Origin: Euglena gracilis
Taxonomy: Eukaryota; Euglenida; Euglenophyceae; Euglenales
Length of the DNA stretch: 64,000 bases
NCBI GenBank assembly: GCA_039621445.1
Contig: CP154956.1
Span: 90,340,482-90,404,481, forward strand
Reading direction: 5' to 3'
This document shows, piece after piece, positions 11,251-23,773 of this stretch. The notes under the pieces were generated by a model. The model saw only the letters and a program-made list of their open reading frames with translations. It was not told the origin of the DNA and ran no database searches. Positions within the stretch are counted from its first letter, which is position 1, and each line of letters opens with the position of its first letter. The position numbers and the translations under genes were made by a program.

Positions 11251-12350
11251 TTTACATGCCCGACCCCCTGACACACAGTGATAATGGGAGGTCAATCTAC
11301 CTGTCCAGGTGGGGCCCCTGAACCCCCTGGGCCGGCATGCTTCATCTAATGGAGAATTATGCAGCAAAAGCAAGATGCAGGCGTTGCAATTCCACTTTAT
11401 GACTCTCAGCAGTTCAGGTTGAGAGTTTGATTCCTGACAACACTGATGGGGGCTTTATTTGAGCGGGCTGTTGGTGGCTCATTGACAAGACACTTTTTTC
11501 TCTGGTCTGATTCCAATCCACCCTTCCAACTGTCCAAAAGCTGCTGTGAAAGCGTTGCTGATGATTCTTGTTGGACCAAAGATTTGGAGCAGTATCTGAA
11601 CCATTTTTCTTTTTTCTCCAAGCGGTTGCAATGACCTGCCTCGTTATTGAAAATCTCATACAAAAACGTGCAATTTGGCTGTGAACAATGTCGATGGGTA
11701 ACTACTTCCGCATCTCAGGGGGAGACTAGTTAGTACCAACGGGCCAATGGTAGGATCACAGTGACAAGCTGATGCACCCTGGTAGGGAAATCATCCCATG
11801 CGAGGTGCAGCACTTCCATCGCCAACGACGCGTGACATACACGCAACTCTCGAAGAATCTTTTCATGGACCTGCCGCGGCCAACCCCAGACCAGCCGCCG
11901 GCGCTCAGGCCTGGAACGGGTTGGGGGCGCGGCGCCACACCTCGCGCTCCGCCGGGGGCAGGCGGAGGGCATCGGCGGGACCTGGCGGCGGAGGCGGGCG
12001 GGGGAGGGGGCGGCGGGGCGGGCGGCGCGGGCGCGGTTTGCGGCGCAGCGGCGCCCGGGTGGGGGCGGGGGGCGGCGAGGGGGGCGGGGCGGGGCGGACG
12101 ACGGTGTGCCGCAAAGGCATCCGCAGGGGGGGGGGAGGGGTGGGAGGCGGGAGGCGGGGTCGGGGCAGAAAAGAACGGGGGCTGCGGGGGAGGAGGGGTG
12201 GAGGGCACCCCTCGCTGCCCCCACCAACCACCAACCACCGGGTCGGGACATATGGGAAAAGGGGGACGTGGTCAAATTAAAAAAAAAGGCAAAAAAGAAA
12301 ATGAGAGCGAAAAATCAGCAAGTCCAAAAAAAGAACTGCTTTCCTTAAAC
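11251..12350. other. No recognisable gene; very GC-rich 11875-12200
   Basis: The GC-rich block is open in five or six frames on both strands, which is what composition alone produces. No domain is evident in any of these frames. Confidence 0.5.
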
Positions 12351-12462
12351 CCGACCCCCCACTTATAACCCCCCCCCATCCCATAACCCCCCCCCTACTT
12401 ATAACCCCCCCCCCCTCAGCCCCAACCACTCACCCGTGACTTATACCCCCCCCCCCCCCCGG
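12351..12462. repeat. C-tract island with ACTTATAACC words
   Basis: Four short ACTTATA(ACC) or CCATAACC words are separated by runs of 7-14 C. It abuts the left edge of the large satellite. Confidence 0.75.
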
Positions 12463-13469
12463 AAGCCATGAGAAGGCAAAGAGAACCGCCAAGGCTGAAA
12501 CCAGGGTGTGACGTAGAGCTGAGCTCTTTGGGGGACCATTCCGGCCCGGCCGGCGAAAAACGCTCATTTTCAGCTCAAAAACATGTTTTCCGGGTCCAGG
12601 AGGCCAAAAAACATGGTTTTGGGCAAAAAAAAATTTCGATATTTTTCGACTTTTTTGACCCGGTTTTGACCCAAAATCAATGGGTTGGCGGCCCAAAAAG
12701 GGGCCCTGGCGGTTCGAAAAACGCTCATTTTCAGCTCAAAAACACTTTTTCCGGGTCCGGGAGGCCAAAAAACATGGTTTTGGGCGAAAAAAATTTTTTC
12801 GATTTTTTTCGACTTTTTTGACCCGGGTTTGACCCAAAGTCAATGGGTTGGCGAACCAAAACGGGGCGCTGGCGGGTCGAAAAACGCTCATTTTCTGCCC
12901 AAAAACACTTTTTCCGGGTCCGGGAGGCCAAAAAACATGGTTTTGGGCGAAAAAAAATTTTTCGATTTTTTTCGACTTTTTGGCCCGAAAACGGCTAAGT
13001 CGGACAGTGGGAAAAGTGTACGGAACGGCCATTTGGGCCGAAAAATGGCCATATCTCGGGCTAGGCGGGGAGTTGGCCCAAACTGCGAATACCGGTGGAT
13101 AGGGCGTCCCAAAGTTGTGGAATGAGGTACTCTTTACTTTTTCTCAACTCCCCGGCGTTTTCGAGATATTTTGAATTTTTCGATTTTTTGACCCCAAAAA
13201 TGACCCCCTGTTGCCGGTCCAACAAACTTTCTTTGGAAAAAAAACGGTAGACAACTTTTTTGCTCGGGCCAGATCTCCGGCCTGGCGCGGAGTTGCGGGC
13301 AAAGTGAGGGCTCTGGACAAACTAGGGACCGTCTCCTAACCTATAGGCTGTTTAACTTTTCGGGTCCGGAAATCAGGTCACATCGATAATCCGCGGGTGC
13401 CCCGACCTACCCAGGAGGGGGGGGGGGCGGGGGGGGGGGGGGGTCAGGGGGGGGTCTGGGGGGGGTGGT

Positions 13470-14398
13470 AAGCTTCGCTCTTACTCTAAAGAGATAAGAG
13501 CTCAGCGACCAGGGTGTGACGTAGAGCTGACCGGGAAAAACGCTCATTTTCGGCTCAAAAACAGTTTTTCCGGGTCAGGGAGGCCAGAAAACATCGTTTT
13601 GGGGCAAAATTTTTTTTCGATTTTTTTCGACTTTTTTGGCCCGGTTTTGACCAAAATCAATGGGTTGGCGGCCCAAAACGGGGCGCTGGTGGTCGAAAAA
13701 CGCTCATTTTTGGCCCAATAACACTTTTTCCGGGTCCAGGAGGCCAAAAAACATGGTTTTGGGCGAAAAAATTTTTTTCGATTTTTTTCGACTTTTTTGA
13801 CCCGGTTTTGACCCAAAATCAATGGGTTGGCGGCCCCAAAATGGGACGCTGGCGGGTCGGGTCAAAAAACGCTCATTTTCGGCTCAAAAACACTTTTTCC
13901 GGGTCCGGGAGGCCAAAAAACATGGTTTTGGGCGAAAAAATTTTTTTCGATTTTTTTCGACTTTTTGGCCCGAAAACGGCTAAGTCGGACAGTGGGAAAA
14001 GTGCGCAAAACGGCCATTTGGACCGAAAAACGGCCGTATCTCGGGCTAGGCGGGGAGTTGGCCCAAACTGCGAATACCGGTGGATAGGGCGTCCCAAAGT
14101 TGTGGAATGAGGTACTCTTTACTTTTTCTCAACTCCCCGGCGTTTTCGAGATATTTTGAATTTTTCGATTTTTTGACCCCAAAAATGACCCCCTGTTGCC
14201 GGTCAAAAAAAAATAATAAAAAAAAAAAAACGGTAGACAACTTTTTTGCTCCGGCCATATCTCCGGCCCGGCAGGGAGTTGGGGGCAACCTAAGGGCTCT
14301 GGACAAACTAGGGACCCTCTCCTAACCTATAGGCTATTAACCTTTCGGGTCCGGAAATCAGGTCACATCGATAATCCGCGGGTGCCCGGGCCTACTCA

Positions 14399-14443
<45 letters not shown>

Positions 14444-15213
14444 CAGGGGGGGGGTTTCGGGGGGGTGGTAAGCTTCGCTCTTACTCTAAAGAGATAAGAG
14501 CTCAGCGACCAGGGTGTGACGTAGAGCTGAGCTCTTTGGGGGACCATTCCGGCTCGGCCGGCGAAAAACGCTCATTTTCAGCTCAAAAACATGTTTTCCC
14601 GAATACCCAAAAATGGCCCAAAATGGCACAACCAGGCCCCGGGAACCCCAAAAAACGGTCAAACCCCCCCCCCCAAACCTAATGATTGACCCCCTGGTTT
14701 GGGCTCCCACTCCCCGTCTAGCCCGAGATACGGGCGAATTACGGTTTCGGGCCCCGAACGGGCCCGAAACGGCCAAAACTGGCCAAACTAGCCCAAAACC
14801 CCAAAACGGCCATATCTCGGTCTAGGCGGAGAGTTGGCCCAAACCGCGCATACCGATCGATCGGGCGTCCCAAAGTTGTGGAATGACGTCCTCTTCACTT
14901 TTTTTCAACTCCACGGCGTTTTCAAGATATTTTGAAATTTTCGATTTTTTGACCCCAAAATGACCCTGCAATTTCCCTGGAAAAAAAAACGGTACGCAAC
15001 TTTTTTGCTCGGGCCATATCTCCGGCCTGGCGCGGAGTTGCGGGCAAAGTGAGGGCTCTGGACAAACTAGGGACCGTCTCCTAACCTATAGGCTATTAAC
15101 TTTTCGGGTCCCGAAATCAGGTCATCAATGGGTGCGATAAATCCTCGCAGAAATCCTCGGGTGCCCCGGGATACCTCAAGGGGGCAAAGGGACGGGGCGG
15201 AGCGTGGGGGGGG

Positions 15214-15250
<37 letters not shown>

Positions 15251-15322
15251 AGGGGGGGGGGCGGGGGGGGGGGGGGGGGGGCGGGGGGGGGGGGGGCGGG
15301 GGGGGGGATTTCGCCGGTGGTA
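13470..15322. repeat. Short early units of the satellite (1000 and 852 bp)
   Basis: Two junction-to-junction units, 13470-14470 and 14470-15322, shorter than the core units because they lack some monomer and hairpin modules. The first is largely a copy of the material at about 12900-13470 (for example the shared segment at 13059 and 14043). A pure G tract of more than 40 bases precedes the 14470 junction. Confidence 0.85.
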
Positions 15323-17312
15323 AGCTTCGCTCTTACTCTAAAGAGATAAGAGCTCAGCGACCCCTCCATACATACCGGCACACCCCATGGAGCTCTTTCA
15401 TGGAGCCCGGTTTTGACCCAAAGTCAATGGGTCGGCGGCCCACAACGGGGCACCGGCGGGTCGAAAAACGCTCGTTTTCGGCTGAAAAACAGTTTTTCCG
15501 GGTCCGGGAGGCCAAAAAACATCGTTTTGGGCAAAAACAAATTTTCGATTTTTTTCGACTTTTTTGACCCGGGTTTGACCCAAAGTCAATGGGTCGGCGG
15601 CCCAAAACGGGGCGCCCGCGGGTCGAAAAACGGTCGTTTTCGGCTCAAAAACAGTTTTTCTGGGCCCGGGAGGCCAAAAAACATCGTTTCGGGCAAAAAA
15701 TTTTTTTTCGATTTTTTTCGACTTTTTTGACCCGGTTTTGACCCGAAGTCAATGGGTCGGCGGCCCAAAACGGGGCGCCGGCGGGTCGAAAAACGCTCGT
15801 TTTCGGCTCCAAAACAGTTTTTCTTGGTCCGCGAGGCCAAAAAACTTCGTTTCGGGCAAAAAAAAATTTTTCGATTTTTTTCGACTTTTTTCACTGGTTT
15901 TGACCCAAAGTCAATGGGTCGGCGGCCCAAAACGTGGCGCTGGCGGGTCGAAAAACGCTCATTTTTGGCTCGAAAACACTTTTTTCGGGTCCGGGAGGTC
16001 AAAAAACATGGTTTTGGGCGAAAAAAAAATTTTTGAATTTTTTTGACTTTTTGACCCAAAACCACCGGCCAGGGGGGGGGCATCCAGGGGGGGGGCATGG
16101 GGGGGGTCCGGGTCGGAAAATTTTTTTCGATCAAAAACACTTTTTTTGATGTTCTGAAGTCGAAAAAACTGTTTTTGAGCGAAAAAATTTTTTTCAAAAT
16201 TTTGGGTCCCAACCTGCCACCCGACCCCCCCTCACCCAGCCGCCCTGACGGCGCGCGATGGGGTCCCCGAACACCCAAAAACTGGCCAAAATCGCACAAC
16301 CAGACCCCGGGAACCCCAAAAAACGGTCAAACCCCCCCCCTAAACGTAATGTTTGACCCCCAGTTTGGGTCCCAACTCCCCGTCTATCCCGAGATACGGC
16401 CAATTTACGGTTTCGGGCCCTGAACGGGCCAGAACTGGCCAAACTGGCCCAAAACCCCCAAAACGGCCGAATCTCGGGCCCGGCGAGGAGTTGTCCCAAA
16501 CCGCGCATACCGATCGATAGGGCGTTCCAAGGTCGTCAAATAAGGTCGCCGTCACTTTTCCTCAACTCCGCAGCGTTTTCGAGATATTTTGAAATTTTCG
16601 ATTTTTAGACCCCAGCCCGGCAGCCCTCGAACCCCCGCAGGGGTCCCCGAATACCCAAAAATGGCCCAAAATGGCACAACCAGACCCCGGGAACCCCAAA
16701 AAACGGTCAAACCCCCCCCCTAAACCTAATGATTGACCCCCTGGTTTGGGCTCCAACTCCCCGTCTAGCCCGAGATACGGGCGAATTACGGTTTCGGGCC
16801 CCGAACGGGCCCGAAATGGCCAAAACTGGCCCAACTGGCCCAAAACCCCAAAACGGCCGTATCTCGGGCTAGGCGGGGAGTCGGCCCAAACCGCGCATAC
16901 CGATCGATCGGGCGTCCCAAAGTTGAGGAATGACGTCCTCTTTACTTTTTCGTAACTCCGCGGCGTTTTCGAGATATTTTGAATTTTTCAATTTTTTGAC
17001 CCCAAAATGACCTGCAAATTTCCCTGGAAAAAAAAACGGTAGACAACTTTTTTGCTCGGGCCATATCTCCAGACTGGCGGGGAGTTGCGGGTAACCGAAG
17101 GGCTCTGGAGGTACTAGGGACCGTCCCCTAACCTATAGGCCATTAACTTTGGGGGCCACGAAATCCAGTCACATCGATAATCCCGGGGTTTCCGGACCTA
17201 CCCAGGGGGGGGGCGGGGGGGGCGGGGGGGGGTCGGGGGCGGGCGGGGGGGGGGCGGGGGGGGGGCGGGGGGGGGGGGGGGGGGTCCGACCCCCCCTCCG
17301 GCCCCGGTGGTA
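15322..17312. repeat. Satellite block A, copy 1
   Basis: A junction-delimited 1990-bp unit beginning with a variant absent from the core units (CTCCATACATACCGGCACAC, 15362-15381). It holds four 162-bp monomers, a diverged hairpin module and two of the ~350-bp modules. From about 15568 onward it is nearly identical to 32969 onward. Confidence 0.9.
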
Positions 17313-17439
17313 AGCTTCGCTCTTACTCTAAAGAGATAAGAGCTCAGCGACCAGGGTGTGACGTAGAGCTGAGCTCTTTGGGAGACCCCCCCCAGCCCGG
17401 CCCGGCGGCCCGGCCCGGCCCGGCGGCCCGGCCCGGGTC

Positions 17440-17960
17440 ATGATGGCCATCATTGGGCACGATGGCCATCATTGGGCATGATGGCCATCATTGGTCATGA
17501 TGGCCATCCGGGGTCATGATGGCCATCCGGGGGTCATGATGGCCATCCGGGGTCATGATGGCCATCATTGGTCATGCATGATGGCCATCATTGGTCATGA
17601 TGGCCATCATTGGTCATGATGGCCATCCGGGGTCATGATGGCCATCATTGGGCATGATGGCCATCATTGATTGGGCATGATGGCCATCATCAGTCATGAT
17701 GGCCATCCGGGGTCATGATGGCCATCATTGGTCATGATGGCCATCCGGGGTCATGATGGCCATCCGGGGTCATGATGGCCATCCGGGGTCATGATGGCCA
17801 TCCGGGGTCATGATGCCCATCCGGGGTCATGATGGCCATCCGGGGTCATGATGGCCATCCGGGGTCATGATGGCCATCATTGGTCATGATGGCCATCATT
17901 GGTCATGGTGCGCATCATGGGTCATGATGCGCATCATGGGTCATGAGGGCCATCATGGGC
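17440..17960. repeat. 19-bp minisatellite array 1
   Basis: About 27 copies of TCATGATGGCCATC followed by CGGGG or ATTGG. The core GATGGCCATC is itself a perfect palindrome, so every unit is self-complementary. The array sits inside the satellite, directly after a GGCCCGGCCC-rich stretch. Confidence 0.95.
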
Positions 17961-18604
17961 CTGGGGGTCGAAAAACACCAATTTTCAACTCGAAAACACT
18001 TTTTCCGGGTCCAGGAAGCCAAAAAACATGGTTTCGGGCAAAAAAACATTTTTTCGATTTTTTTCGACTTTTTGGCCCGAAAACGGCCAAGTCGGACAGA
18101 GGGAAAAGTGTACAAAACGGCCATTTGGACCTGAAAACGGCCGTATCTAGAGCTAGACGGGGAGTTGCAGGGAAATCAAAATACCAGTAGATAGGGCGTT
18201 CCAAGGGCTTCAATTTAGGTCTCCGGACATTTTTTTCAACTCCCCACCATTTTGGAGATATTTTGCAAAAACTGGTTTTTTGGCCCGTTTTGGGCTCCAA
18301 ATGGCAGAGTCCCCCCATGGCGAAACCACAAAACGGCCGTATCGCGGCCCAGGCGGGGAGTTGGTCCAAACCGCGCATACCGGTGGATAGGGCGTCCCAA
18401 AGTTGTGGAATGAGGTACTCTTCACTTTTTCTCAACTCCCCGGCGTTTTCGAGATATTTTGAATTTTTCGATTTTTTGACCCCAAAAATGACCCCCTGTT
18501 GCCGGTCCAACAAACTTTCTTTGAAAAAAAAACGGTAGACAACTTTTTTGCTCCGGCCATATCTCCGGCCTGGCGCGGAGTTGCGGGCAAAATGAGGGCT
18601 CTGG

Positions 18605-19235
18605 CCCTGCCATGATGGTCATTGGTCATGATGGCCAGCATTGGTCCTGATGGCCATCATGGGTCATGATGGCCATCCGGGGTCATGATGGCCATCTGGG
18701 GCCATGATGGCCATCCGGGGTCATGATGGCCATCCGGGGTCATGATGGCCATCCGGGGTCATGATGGCCATCCGAGGACATGATGGCCATCCCGGGGTCA
18801 TGATGGCCATCCGGGGTCATGATGGCCATCCGGGGTCATGATGGCCATCCGGGGTCATGATGGCCATCATGGGTCATGATGGCCATCATGGGTCATGACG
18901 GCCTCATGGGTCATGATGGCCATCGTGGGTCATGATGGCCATCCGGGGTCATGATGGCCATCCGGGGTCATGATGGCCATCCGGGGTCATGATGGCCATC
19001 CGGGGTCATGATGGCCATCCGGGGTCATGATGGCCATCCGGTGTCACGATGGGCATCATTGGTCATGATAGTCATGATGGCCATCATGGGTCATGATAGC
19101 CATCATTGGGCATGATGCGCATCATGACATGTCATGATGGGCATCATTGGTCATGATGGTCATGATGGCCATCATGGGTCATGATGGCCATCATTGGGCA
19201 TGATGCGCATCATGACCATGAGGGCCATGAGGGGC
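18605..19235. repeat. 19-bp minisatellite array 2
   Basis: The same TCATGATGGCCATC unit, about 30 copies, separated from array 1 by roughly 650 bp of ordinary satellite. Both arrays leave into the same satellite phase (a monomer beginning GGGTCGAAAAACACC or GGTCGAAAAACGCC), which suggests one duplicated segment. Confidence 0.95.
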
Positions 19236-20220
19236 TGGGGGGTCGAAAAACGCCAACTTTTGGCTCGAAAACACTTTTTCCGGGTCCAGGAAGCTAAAAA
19301 ACATGGTTTTGGGCACAAAAAAATTTTCGATTTTTTTCGACTTTTTGGCCCGAAAACGGCCAAGTCGGACAGTGGGAAAGTGTACAAAATGGCCCAAATT
19401 GGCGGAAAACGGACAAAACTCGGGCTGGGCGGGGAGTTGCGGGGAAATCAAAATACCAGTAGATAGGGCGTTCCAAGGGCTTCAATTTAGGTCTCCGGAC
19501 ATTTTTTTCAACTCCCCACCATTTTGGCTCCAAATGGCAGAGTCCCCCCATGGCGAAACCACAAAACGGCCGTATCTCGGCCCAGGCGGGGAGTTGGCCC
19601 AAACCGCGCATACCGGTGGATCGGGCGTCCCAAAGTTGTGGAATGAGGTACTCTTCACTTTTTCGCAACTCCCCAGCGTTTTCGAGATATTTTGAATTTT
19701 TCGAGTTTTTGACCCCCAAAATAACCCCTTTTTGGCAGAGTCCCCCCCCTGGCGAAACCACAAAACGGCCATATCTCGGCCCGAGCGGGGAGTTGGCCCA
19801 AACCGCGCATACCGGTGGAAAGGGCGTCCCAAAGTTGTGGAATGAGGTACTCTTTAGTTTTTCTCAACTCCCCAGCGTTTTCGAGATATTTTGAATTTTT
19901 CGATTTTTTGACCCCAAAAATGACCCCCTGTGGCCGGTCCAACAAACTTTCTTTGAAAAAAAACGGTAGACAACTTTTTTGCTCGGCCCATATCTCCGGC
20001 CTGGCGCGGAGTTGCGGGCAAAGTGCGGGCTCTGGACAAACTAGGGACCGTCTCCTAACCTATAGGCTATTAACTTTTCGGGTCCGGAAATCAGGTCACA
20101 TCGATAATCCGCGGGGGCCCGAGCCTACTCAGGGGGGGGGGGGGGGGGGCGGGGGGGGGGGGGGGGCGGGGGCGGGGGGGGGGCGGGGGTCAGGGGGGGG
20201 TTTGGGGGGGGTGGTAAGCT

Positions 20221-20254
20221 TCGCTCTTACTCTAAAGAGATAAGAGCTCAGCGA
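20221..20254. other. Junction hairpin (representative of 13)
   Basis: TCGCTCTTACTCT pairs with AGAGATAAGAG...AGCGA around an AA loop, with small bulges. The same hairpin follows every poly-G tract in the array (positions listed under the 12470-34735 entry). It is followed in most copies by the 13-bp palindrome AGAGCTGAGCTCT. Confidence 0.85.
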
Positions 20255-20829
20255 CCAGGGTGTGACGTAGAGCTGAGCTCTTTGGGGGACCATTCCGGCT
20301 CGGCCGGCGAAAAACGCTCATTTTCAGCTCAAAAACATGTTTTCCAGGTCCAGGAGGCTCAAAAACATAGTTTTGGGCGAAAAATTTTTTTCGATATTTT
20401 TCGACTTTTTTGACCCGGTTTTGACCCAAAATCAATGGGTTGGCGGCCCAAAAAGGGGCCCTGGCGGGTCGAAAAACGCTCATTTTCAGCTCAAAAACGC
20501 TTTTTCCGGGTCCGGGAGGCCAAAAAACATGCTTTTGGGCGAAAAAAAAAATTTCGATTTTTTTCGACTTTTTTGACCCGGTTTTGACCCAAAATCAATA
20601 GGTTGGCGAACCAAAACGGGGCGCCGGCGGGTCGAAAAACGCTCATTTTCAGCTCAAAAACACTTTTTCCGGGTCCGGGAGGCCAAAAAACATGGTTTTG
20701 GGCGAAAAAAAATTTTTTGGATTTTTTTGAATTTTTTTGACTTTTTTGACCCAAAAATGGCTAAGTCCATCGGCCAGGGGGGGGGGGGGCCATTCAGGGG
20801 GGGGCATGGGGGGGGTCCAGGTCGGAAAA

Positions 20830-20899
20830 TTTTTTTCGCTCAAAAACACTTTTTTTGATGTTCTGAAGTGAAAAAAAAGTGTTTTTGAGCGAAAAAAAA
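20830..20899. other. Satellite A/T hairpin module (representative)
   Basis: TTTTTTTCGCTCAAAAACAC with its T run pairs with an A run plus GTGTTTTTGAGCGAAAAAAA around the loop GATGTTCTGAAGTG, giving a stem of about 28 bp. Copies lie near 22630, 24420 (rearranged), 26220, 28010, 29810, 31420 and 33530, with a diverged copy near 16130. Confidence 0.9.
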
Positions 20900-21913
20900 T
20901 TTTTCAAAATTTTGGGTCCCGACCTGCCACCCGACCCCCCCTCGCCCAGCCGCCCTGACGGCGCGTGATGGGGTCCCCGAACACCCAAAACTGGCCAAAA
21001 TCGCACAACCAGACCCCGGGAACCCCAAAAAACGGTCAAACCCCCCCCCTAAACGTAATGTTTGACCCCCAGTTTGGGTCCCAACTCCCCGTCTAGCCCG
21101 AGATACGGCCAATTTACGGTTTCGGGCCCTGAACAGGCCAAAACTGGCAAAACGGGCCCAAAACCCCTAAAACGGCCGTATCTCGGGCTAGGCAAGCAGT
21201 TGTCCTAAACCGCGCATACCGATCGATAGGGCGTTCCAAGGTCGTCAAATAAGGTCGCCATCACTTTTCCTCAACTCCGCAGCGTTTTCGAGATATTTTG
21301 AAATTTTCGATTTTTGGACCCCAGCCCGGCGGCCCTCGCGCCCCATCAGGGGTCCCCGAATACCCAAAAATGGCCCAAAATGGCACAACCAGGCCCCGGG
21401 AACCCCAAAAAACGGTCAAAACCCCCCCCTAAACCTAATGATTGACCCCCTGGTTTGGGCTCCAACTCCCCGTCTAGCCCGAGATACGGGCGAATTACGG
21501 TTTCGGGCCCCGAACGGGCCCGAAACGGCCAAAACTGGCCAAACTAGCCCAAAACCCCAAAACAGCCATATCTCGGGCTAGGCGGAGAGTTGGCCCAAAC
21601 AGCGCATACCGATCGATCGGGCGTCCCAAAGTTGTGGAATGACGTCCTCTTCACTTTTTTTCAACTCCACGGCGTTTTCAAGATATTTTGAAATTTTCGA
21701 TTTTTTGACCCCAAAATGACCCTGCAATTTCCCTGGAAAAAAAAACGGTACGCAACTTTTTTGCTCGGGCCATATCTCCGGCCTGGCGCGGAGTTGCGGG
21801 CAAAGTGAGGGCTCTGGACAAACTAGGGACCGTCTCCTAACCTATAGGCTATTAACTTTTCGGGTCCCGAAATCAGGTCACATCGATAATCCTCGGGTGC
21901 CCGGGCCTACTCA

Positions 21914-21961
<48 letters not shown>

Positions 21962-23708
21962 CGGGGGGGGGGGGGGGGGGGGGGGGGCGGGGGGGGGGGT
22001 TTCGGGGGGGTGGTAAGCTTCGCTCTTACTCTAAAGAGATAAGAGCTCAGCGACAGGGTGTGACGTAGAGCTGAGCTCTTTGGGGGACCATTCCGGCTCG
22101 GCCGGCGAAAAACGCTCATTTTCAGCTCAAAAGCATGTTTTCCAGGTCCAGGAGGCTCAAAAACATAGTTTTGGGCGAAAAAATTTTTTCGATATTTTTC
22201 GACTTTTTTGACCCGGTTTTGACCCAAAATCAATGGGTCGGCGGCCCAAAAAGGGGCCCTGGCGGGTCGAAAAACGCTCATTTTCAGCTCAAAAACGCTT
22301 TTTCCGGGTCCGGGAGGCCAAAAAACATGGTTTTGGGCGAAAAAAAAAATTTCGATTTTTTTCGACTTTTTTGACCCGGTTTTGACCCAAAATCAATAGG
22401 TTGGCGAACCAAAACGGGGCGCCGGCGGGTCGAAAAACGCTCATTTTCAGCTCAAAAACACTTTTTCCGGGTCCGGGAGGCCAAAAAACATGGTTTTGGG
22501 CGAAAAAAAATTTTTTGAATTTTTTTGAATTTTTTTGACTTTTTTGACCCAAAAATGGCTAAGTCCATCGGCCAGGGGGGGGGGGCCATTCAGGGGGGGG
22601 GCATGGGGGGGGTCCAGGTCGGAAAATTTTTTTTCGCTCAAAAACACTTTTTTTGATGTTCTGAAGTGAAAAAAAAGTGTTTTTGAGCGAAAAATTTTTT
22701 TTCAAAATTTTGGGTCCCGACCTGCCACCCGACCCCCCCTCGCCCAGCCGCCCTGACGGCGCGTGATGGGGTCCCCGAACACCCAAAACTGGCCAAAATC
22801 GCACAACCAGACCCCGGGAACCCCAAAAAACGGTCAAAACCCCCCCGAAACGTAACGTTTGACCCCCAGTTTGGGTCCCAACTCCCCGTCTAGCCCGAGA
22901 TACGGCCAATTTACGGTTTCGGGCCCTGAACAGGCCAAAACTGGCAAAACGGGCCCAAAACCCCTAAAACGGCCGTATCTCGGGCTAGGCAAGCAGTTGT
23001 CCTAAACCGCGCATACCGATCGATAGGGCGTTCCAAGGTCGTCAAATAAGGTCGCCATCACTTTTCCTCAACTCCGCAGCGTTTTCGAGATATTTTGAAA
23101 TTTTCGATTTTTGGACCCCAGCCCGGCGGCCCTCGCGCCCCATCAGGGGTCCCCGAATACCCAAAAATGGCCCAAAATGGCACAACCAGGCCCCGGGAAC
23201 CCCAAAAAACGGTCAAACCCCCCCCCTAAACCTAATGATTGACCCCCTGGTTTGGGCTCCAACTCCCCGTCTAGCCCGAGATACGGGCGAATTACGGTTT
23301 CGGGCCCCGAACGGGCCCGAAACGGCCAAAACTGGCCAAACTAGCCCAAAACCCCAAAACGGCCATATCTCGGGCTAGGCGGAGAGTTGGCCCAAACCGC
23401 GCATACCGATCGATCGGGCGTCCCAAAGTTGTGGAATGACGTCCTCTTCACTTTTTTTCAACTCCACGGCGTTTTCAAGATATTTTGAAATTTTCGATTT
23501 TTTGACCCCAAAATGACCCTGCAATTTCCCTGGAAAAAAAAACGGTACGCAACTTTTTTGCTCGGGCCATATCTCCGGCCTGGCGCGGAGTTGCGGGCAA
23601 AGTGAGGGCTCTGGACAAACTAGGGACCGTCTCCTAACCTATAGGCTATTAACTTTTCGGGTCCCGAAATCAGGTCACATCGATAATCCTCGGGTGCCCG
23701 GGCCTACT

Positions 23709-23773
<65 letters not shown>

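Noticed and set aside
11730-12368. Overlapping 160-198-codon ORFs on both strands
   Set aside because: The very GC-rich composition keeps many frames open; low-complexity Pro/Arg/Gly products only.
15586-16299. 237-codon minus ORF rich in KSKKFF and FLSRKR
   Set aside because: Similar ORFs recur in every satellite unit (for example 32983-33495, 29291-29719); they follow the 162-bp monomer, not a gene.
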